From: Cranoglanis bouderius
Lineage: Eukaryota; Chordata; Actinopteri; Siluriformes; Cranoglanididae
NCBI GenBank assembly: GCA_023630585.1
Contig: CM042558.1
Coordinates: 3,224,300 to 3,288,299, forward strand
DNA length: 64,000 nucleotides
Direction of reading: 5' to 3'
Translations under genes and position numbers: made by a program
The notes under the pieces: generated by a model
What the model saw: only the letters and a program-made list of their open reading frames with translations
Told to the model about the DNA's origin: nothing
Databases searched by the model: none
In this document: positions 11,901-20,900 of the stretch, piece after piece
Layout: each line of letters begins with the position of its first letter
Position numbering within the stretch: position 1 is the first letter of the stretch

Positions 11901-14900
11901 TTTTAGAATCCCTCCACTCCTCATCTTTCCACTTTTTTGTTCACTATCTCCTTTGGATTTAGTCATTTTCATCTTATGACACAAAGACATTCAAAGCACC
12001 CCCTGCCAAAGCTAGACTATCCTCCCTAAAAAGACCCTCCAACATTGTGAAAAAATCCTCAGCTTCCTATAGCTCTCCCTCGGCACCTATAAGTGCTTTA
12101 CCAACAGGGACTGGACCATGGGTGAGTATAGTCGCTGAGCAAACCTCTCCCCTGCTTCTGCTGAAAATGGCTTAATCTACACTCCCACTCCAGTGGTGAT
12201 ATGCTTTTCTTCAGTTTTTACTAACAGTAGACTGCCCCTCTTCCACAATTAAATCATTTACTGACATATTTGTGCATGTAAGGTGTGATCTACATTTAAT
12301 TTTAAAAGTGATTTTGTCCTAATATAACTGATTATTTACTGACAATGGATACCATGTATAATTATGTCTTTGTAGTGCATGAATATAAATGCCAGGGATG
12401 CACGCAGAACAGTATTTATGGTTTTCAGAGCTGTTCTTAGAAGGTACAGATGTACAGATTTAAGGTGAAATTATCCACTGAAGCAAGGGTGAAAATGTTA
12501 CACTTTCCTCAGCAGTGCTAATCTACTGCACTTTCTTTTGGCTGTCAGGCTCCAGGAAGCAGGCCTTATGCTGCTGGCACAAAGATCCCAGCGATGACCC
12601 CTCCTCAGACAGGTGAGTGACAGTGTGTTTATGTCATTTCAGAATTTTTGTAATTTTACAGCTTGGAGGTTCTACTTACCTCCAAATTAGGTAAGTACCT
12701 GGAAATTAGTAGGGAATTATTTGCAGATAAAAATGTAAAAGTTGTGGTAAAAGGTATTCAGCCCTGTTGCTGTCAAATCCCTAAATGAAATCTTAGGTGC
12801 AGCCAATTGCCAATAGACATCACATAAGTAGTTGAATGTAGTCCACCTGTGTGGGCTACACACGTGTGTCACGTTTCTCATGATCTCAGTATAAATACAC
12901 CTGTTCCTGGAAGGCCCCAGAGTTTGTTAGAGAACATTCCTCAACCATCATCATCACGAATCATCATGAAGACCAACAAGCTATGAAAACAAGTCTGGGA
13001 GAAAGGAAAGGAAAAAGTTCTGGAGAGTTCTGGAAAATTATCAATCAGGGTTTGGCTATAAAAATATCTCAGTCTTTGACCATTAAATCTGTCATTTAAT
13101 AAATGGAGAGAATGTGGCACAACCATGACTCTAGAGACTGTCTAGAGGAGGCTGTCCACCAAAAGTCGGTGTCCAGGTAAGGAGGGCATTAGTCAAAGAA
13201 GCAACCAAGAGGCCAAAGTTAACTCTGAAGGAGCTGGAGAGATCCACAGACCAGATAGGAGATGCTGTTCACAGGGCAACCTGGACACTTCCAAAAGCAG
13301 GGCACTACAGAAAATTGAAAAAATAATTATTGAAAAAGATGGGGAAAAAACTATTGGAAACAAAACAAAAACATATGAAATCTCATTTGGAGCTTGCCAA
13401 ATGGCAACATGTGGAACAAGCATCATGTTGTGAATATGCTTATACTTAACATGCTTATAATGTGACATCATGCATAGTCAAAATCTCAACTGGTAATGCA
13501 TGTCCATAAATTAAAATCAACAATGAACAATTGAACCCATGTTGCTCTTATGTAAGCAGCACTGCCTCACACTGCTAATGTTTCTTTTTTTTCTCTTCAT
13601 GTTATTTTAATACAGTGAAAGTGGATCCAAAGAAACCAGTGAAAAATGGAAAAGGTAAAGCAAATGTTAAGACTCTAGGAGTACACATCTCATTGAAGAG
13701 AAGTTTTGTATTCGTTTGCCTTCGTCTTCAGAACGTTTGTCTTCATGGTGCACCAAATGCCCGGGATCAATACTGAGTATTTTTATGATACAGTGATACA
13801 TTAAATGTTGAAGAGGTAAGATTCTCTAAAGAGAATTTTGTGTCATAAGAAAAATCTGTATTGATCCCCAGCATTTGGTGCACCATGAAGATGAACAGGG
13901 TGCTCAGAACAGAAATAAGTCTATTGCTACTTCTAACCAGGATTAAATGTAAGAAGTTTGAAATATATTTGAAATAAAAACAACATTATTAGGAATATTA
14001 GAGAAACTCCTTAATGGAGATCTGAGATCTACAATTTATATTGTGCTCTCCTCTTAGATTCTCCTAAGACCCCTGAGGCAAGTGGCCAAAGTAGTCCTGG
14101 CACCCCTAAGTCACCTGCCAGCAAGTCTCTAGGTGGTAAAACCCCAATAGGAAAGGAGACGAAGAAGGTGGCAGTGATCCGCTCCACCCCCAAATCTCCT
14201 GGCTCCCTGAAGAACCGCTCTCCAGCCCCTCTGGCTGCTGTGCCCCTGCCTGACCTGAAAAACGTGCGCCCCAAAGTTGGCTCCACTGAAAACATCAAAC
14301 ACCAGCCTGGAGGAGGCCGGGTAATTCCTACTATTACCTCATTTCTCCTATAATTTTATGTTCAGTCAGGATGTTCAGGTCCTACTAAAAGCATGGGTAG
14401 AAAATATTACACCATTATGCTTCACATTCACACAATCACCATTTGGCATTCCCCAGATTTACATCCCTGATATTTAACAATGGTAATTATGGTTTCAGGT
14501 CAGACAGACATTTTCTGCATCTCAACAAACCCTCCACTTAATATAGTTATTCCAAAACTCCTCAGTTAGTCAACAGAGCCCATTTGCCTTGCTTTTTCTC
14601 ACTCTTTTACCAATACTCTACCTTTTTACAGGTCCAAATTCTTGATCAGAAGCTGGACTTTAGTAATGTTCAGTCTAAGTGTGGCTCCAAAGACAATATG
14701 AAACATGTACCCGGAGGTGGCAAAGTGAGTAACTATGGGATGAACCTTGAGTTTTGGTTCTTCCTCCAGTTATCATCACCAAAATCTCCCGTTACACTTC
14801 CATTTCAATATTGAATAGGAGTGTGGCTTATATTACTTTTTATTCTAGTAGATTCTGGAAATTTCTCACAGCATGGAGCGGCCTTTTTGTTTGTTATTAT

Positions 14901-17900
14901 GTGACCTTTAAGTTTTTGCCCTTGTACTGCATCTTGTATACAGGTCCAGATTCTTGATAAGAAGGTGGACTTCAGCAATGTCCAAGCTCGATGTGGTTCT
15001 AAAGACAACATTAAGCACATTCCTGGAGGAGGCAAGGTATGTGGACCAGAAGACCATATGTTATGACTTTCTACATTTCATTAAAGTGCGAGTATTTTTA
15101 AGATATCAACAAGTGAAAGAGCCACAATTTCAGGCTGCTTGGCTATTTTAATAACAATTACACCATTTTACACAATGAAGGCTCAGTGGAACCAACTTTA
15201 TATTTTTAATGCACTCGTGCAGTTGTGCAATCCTGTGTCAGATTACAGCTAGTAAGGCAAGCTAAGGCAACGATGATCCTTTAGTACTAATGAATTTTCC
15301 CCCACATTTACCTTACACAGGTCCAAATTCTTAATCAGAAGCTGGAGTTTAAAAATATTCAGTCTAAGTGCGGCTCCAAAGACAATATGAAGCATGTACC
15401 TGGAGGGGGCAAAGTGAGTAACAACAGGATGAACCTTGAGTTGTAGTTTTTCCTCCAGTTATGGCCATCAAAATATCTACGTTACCTTACCTCCAAGTCT
15501 TGCTCCTCAAATATCATCATAAAATTTGTATTTTTGTGGAAACAAATTTCTCTTCCAGACCAGATCTCCTTAAATGTAATCTTATTAATTCAAAGAAAAA
15601 TATTTCTTATCCTGATGTTATTCTCTCGGCTGCACTACAGTCAAAACTTTTCAAATAATCAAACTAAACAATAGTGAGACTCGGGTTCATCCTACCAACA
15701 TTAACCGACCCATTCCTGTTGCTATACATCACTGTATCCCAATCCTGGTCCTGGAAAACCTATACTACATAAATAGGTAATTAAGTGCTTCATGATGACA
15801 AAATGAATAATACAGTACAATGAAAACATTATATTATGCAGTACCAAGGGACTGCTGGACCAGAATTAGGGAACACTAAACCTCCTTCTTCTGAGAGGTC
15901 TGTACCTGTGGTATCCTTTCTGCTGTGCTCTTTCCTTGCTTTGATCCTCACGTACAGCCCTTGCTGCTTCTTTGTCAGCCTAGAAAAGATAACTCCACCA
16001 AAGCCCCACAAGTGGGACTTTAGCAATGTTCAGTCTAAATGTGGCTCCAAAGACAATATCTGCCACGTACCCAGAGGTGGAAATGTGAGTAACTATGGGA
16101 CGAACTCAATGCTTAAAAGTCGTGACTATTTGTGATCTGGATTCTCCTATATTTTATATCTTTTCTCTGACCTAGCTAGTTAGAGATTTGTCTATCACAA
16201 AGACATCAAATCTCTCACTAACTAAATTGCACATGTTGGCTTTGAAAGTCAAGCTTTGTATGTGTCATGATGATGGGTTGTAGTTTACTGTTTTTCCTTC
16301 ACTCATGGCCTTTTCTCTTCTCTCCACAGACAGTTCTCATTTTCTTACCTTCCCCAAACCTGTTTTTTCTTTCAGGTTCAGATTCTCGATCAGAAGTTGG
16401 ACTTAAGTAATGTGCAGGCTAGGTGTGGCTCCAAAGACAATATGAAACACACACCCGGAGGTGGAAAAGTGAGTAAACAAGGGAGGAGTGGAGTATCTCC
16501 AGCCTTCCAGTGTCTTCTCCGTGTGGTTTCAACCATCACTACTAGCTCCATCTGACTGCAGTTGGAATTAATCCTTTGCTCAAGAGACCTTTTGGCACCA
16601 GTGAATGTTAATAGTTTGTTGATATCTGAGCTATTCTGTTGACTTGATCACTTACTGCCTGAAATTCAAAACTCCCTCTGTCCTGTTGGCACTGTGACAT
16701 TGTGGGGTTACAGTTGTACTTGCTGGACAGGTTCATTAATGTTACAGTTGCCTATAGTGTTTCTTTCACCATTAATATGCATGAGGTGTCCTGTAGGTGT
16801 GTATGCTGTGAAGAACAGGTTCTGGGAAACATTTGAATTCTTGATCTTAATTTGTTTCTTTTTCTTGAGTCTTGAGTCCCTTTCCTTTTAAAGCTCCAGT
16901 AGTCAAGATTAGTCAAAATTTGCATTAGTCATGATTAGATTTCTAGCAATTAAATTTTGTCAAGACATTGGTTATGATATTTTTACTCCTTATTTTTACT
17001 GCTTAAGCCTGTACCCCTGATTTCCACCCATAAACCTAAAGCTCTGCCCTTTTGCTGGACTGTTTAGTTTTTCTTTCTGAGCAGACTGTGATGGGGTGGA
17101 GTGAAGGAGTGGAATGGGTCTTCTCAGTCACATAATGCACTTGTGCTGAGGGCATGGCTTAAACAAATATCATTATATATATTTTTTAATTCTTTTTCTG
17201 GGGTTGAGGGTTCACAGCCCACCTCCGCCATGTGTGCATGGAGTTTGCAAGTTCTCCCCATGCTTCGGGGGTTTCCTCTTGGTACTCTGGTTTCCTTCCC
17301 CAGTCCAAAGACATGCGTTGTAGGCTGATTCGCATTTCCAAATTGTCCATAGTGTGCGCGATTGTGCCCTGTGATGGGTTGGCACCCCTTCCCGGGTGTC
17401 CCTCACCATGTGCCCTGGGATAAGCTCCAAGCGACCCTGTGTAGGATAAGTGGTATGGAAAACGGGTGGATGGATGGATATTTTACAGGTTATTTGTACT
17501 AGCAGGATTTTATTTTTAATGTTGAGTATTGCACCATTAAGTGTTGAATGATTTTCTATGCTGTTGAATGCTTGATTCTGATTGGTCATTAGGTTGATTA
17601 ATTTTCAATAACAGCAGCTCTGACAGTAGTTCCAGCTCTCAAGGTTTATGTAAATGTGCTCATTTAAAAAAAAACAATATACCGTATTCTATAGTAATAG
17701 AATTTTCAGTGTAACATGACAAGCTGTTGTTTTTTTTGTTGTTGTTTTTTAAAGAACATGAACACCTTGTAGTCATTCTTTAATGAATAAAAATTGGAAT
17801 TGTTTGCAAATTGCTGTGATATTAGAGGAATAAAACACTTTCAGATGTGCTGTTATTGCTGTTATTTAAGTCTTTAATCAACTGTCAGTCAGCACTCCCG

Positions 17901-20900
17901 TATGAATCATGCTTCCATTAAGCCCAAGCTGGAGGTAATTTTGAGGTGCAGTAGTTCTCTTCTGGTGCTGAAGAACGCTAAATGACCCCGTCCCTCAGCT
18001 CCACACAGTGACTGGTTTGTGTCCCTCTGGACAGCTGGGTCGAGAGCCTCTTTGTAGCCAGCAGTTTACCACAGAAAGATGATGATCTCATCATGAGGAC
18101 AAGTGCAGTCTTTTTATCCAGAAAATCCCCTGACCTTTGTGGGCTGTCATGGCAGTGAGGTCATCAGGTCTATTTTAGGAATTTGGGATCGCACACAGTT
18201 GGGTTGTGCTGCTTTTGTGGCTCCACGCAACTGCATGTAGTGAAAATTAGTATTTTTTGGCATTTATTTATATTCAATATATATATATATATATCTTCTA
18301 CTGTGCATTACTGCAAGCCATTTTATTTGTCTATATAAACATATATGCTCCTCACATAAATATCATCTCAATGCTATTGACATCTGAAGGCGTTTTTAGA
18401 GGCGTTTTTAGATAAATATGTTGGAATGGTATTATGGTGAAATGTATCTGTAGATCTGTAAATTGAAGTTATTTGGCTTTGTGAAAATTATATCTAATCT
18501 AAGAAGCCCTCAGAGCAAAATTTATATTTAATCTAAGAAGCTCTCAGAGAACGTTTTGTTTAACTGATCTATTGATTCTCGTCCTATTGTCATAATCCAT
18601 GTCAAAAAAGGCTCGGATTCGAATAATTTCTGATCTTGATAAGTACACTAGAGCCAGTTTGTGTGTCTTTGAGTGTGTACCGCATAATGTATGGACGAAC
18701 CACACCATCTGTTGCCCACTCCCTTAAAACTCCATTGTTTTTCTTCTCTTGCTTTATAGGTCCAGATTGTTCACAAAAAGATAGACTTGAGCAATGTGCA
18801 GGCAAAATGCGGTTCAAAAGACAATATCCACTACAAGCCAGGTAGACGCTTTGTCATGTACTTTGTGTTCACTCTTCATAACACTGGTACACTGCGATTG
18901 AGTGCTTGATTGTATATTGCAATATCAAATGGCTGAGATTAATATTACTGTAATAATTGACAAACGATACTGTTTCTGTATGATGCATCGTGTATTATTT
19001 TGTTTCTTGTAGGAGGTGGAAACATTGAGATCAGGTCTGAGAAATTGGAATTCAAGGCGCAGTCAAAGATTGGCTCTCTAGACAACATTGGCCATGTGGC
19101 TGGAGGCGGTCAGAAGAGGGTAAGCAAAAAGAAAGGGTTTCATTAGAAACCATTCATTTAGATGGTTGATTTCACATTGGGTTGTGCTTCCATCAATATT
19201 CCTTCCTCTGTCTGAAAGAGTTGTTATATTAATGTGTATGGAAATATACCACATAGTCTAAAATGTTCTTGAATAGTTTCATGTAGCAAGTCAATCTAGG
19301 CTAGTGATTGATGTAATGTCCAATAGAATTCAAGTTAACAACAGTTCGTGCTTCCTTTCCTTCCATTATCTCATATAGCTTTTTTTTTTATCACCTCTCT
19401 TCGGTTTGCCTCTTTCATCCACACACCAAAATGCCTGAGTTTATAATTAGTTACATTTATATAGCACTTTTCTAGACACTCAAAGCACTTTACATAGTAT
19501 GGGGGGAAATCTCCTCAACCACCACTAGTGTGTAGCATCCAGCTGGATGATGCAGCAGCAGCCATAGTGCACCAGAACACCCACCAGCTATTGGTGGAGA
19601 GGAGAGATGTAGCCAATTCAGGGATGGAGATTATTAGGGGGCCATGATAGACAAAGGCCAATTTCACCAGGACGATGCCCCTACTCTTTACAAGAAGTGG
19701 CCTGGGATTTTTAATGACCCCAGAGAGTGAGAAAGACGGTGCCCTTTTTACAGTATAGTTTCCCCGTCACTATACTGGGGCATTAGGACCCACACAGACC
19801 ACAGGGAGAGCACCACCTACTGGCCTCCCTAATACCACTTCCAGCAGCAACCTTAGTTTTCCCCAGGAGCACTCCCATCCAGGTACTGGCCAAGCTCAAC
19901 GCTGCTTAGATTCAGTGAGAAACCAGGCAAGAACTGCAGGGTGATATGGCTCTGGCAATTTCTTGGGTGTGGTTGAAGGAGACCTGAGCATATGTGTTTC
20001 TTGAACATGCCATTCCAGATGTAGTCCCCCTTTGCTGTTATAACAACCTCCACTCTTCTGGGAAGGCTTTCCACTAGATTTTGGAGCGTGGCTGTGGGGA
20101 TTTGTGCTCTTTCATCAACAAGAGCATATTAATGAGGTCAGGCACTGATGTTAGGTGAGGAGGCCTGGAGTGCAGTCGATGTTCCAGTTCATCCCAAAGG
20201 TGTTCAATGGGGTTGAGGTCAGGGCTCTGTGCAGGTCACTCAAGATCTTCCACACCAGCTTTGGCAAACAATGTCTTCATGGAGCTCAGTATGTGCACAG
20301 GTGCATAGTCGTGCTTGGACCCTCCCAGTTTCAGTGAACTGTAAAGCTACAACATACAAAGACATTCCATACAATTGTGTGCTTCCAACTTTGTGGCAAC
20401 AGGGGAAGTGTCCTTTGTTGTTTCATATCCTATCTTAGCGATAGAACCTTTTCTGTAGGTATCAGATGTTCCGTTTCTTCTGTAGCTCCCCTTACCTGTG
20501 GTGTCCCTCAAGTTTCCATTCTTGCTCCCAGCATTTTCTCCCTTTATATGTTCCCACTAGGGTCAGTTTTAAGGAAGCATGGAGTAGCTTTTCATTTTTA
20601 TGCGGATGATACCCAAATTTATCTGCAGATGAAACAAAATGACAAGAGAGGCCTAGAAACCCTGCTTGCATGTCTGGCTGCTATTAGATCTTGGATGTCT
20701 TCGAATTTTTTCAATCTTACACCTTACATTGAACCGGCTCTCAAAAATTTGGGAGTGACATTTGATTCTTCCCTCAAGTTTGACCAACATATTAGTTCAG
20801 TGGTTAAGTCAAGTTTTTTTCATCTGAAACTTCTGGCCAAAGTTAAGTCTTTCTAATCTATTAGAGGCCTTGAGAGAGTTATCCATGTTTTCATTTTGTC

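Larger units (their letters stand above)
16469..18759. other. tau intron before R3
   Basis: 2.3 kb intron. It holds a V-SINE-like element (17197-17478), one copy of an unnamed 0.4 kb dispersed repeat (about 17530-17870) and a short (AT)n tract near 18276-18294. No further repeat exon was found by reading for the GGSKDN/PGGG pattern. Confidence 0.6.

Noticed and set aside
15836..15986. Signal-peptide-like stretch (SFLLCSFLALILTYSPCC) in front of the decayed tau repeat
   Set aside because: It is intronic pyrimidine-rich sequence read through into the pseudo-exon; a secreted tau form is not supported.
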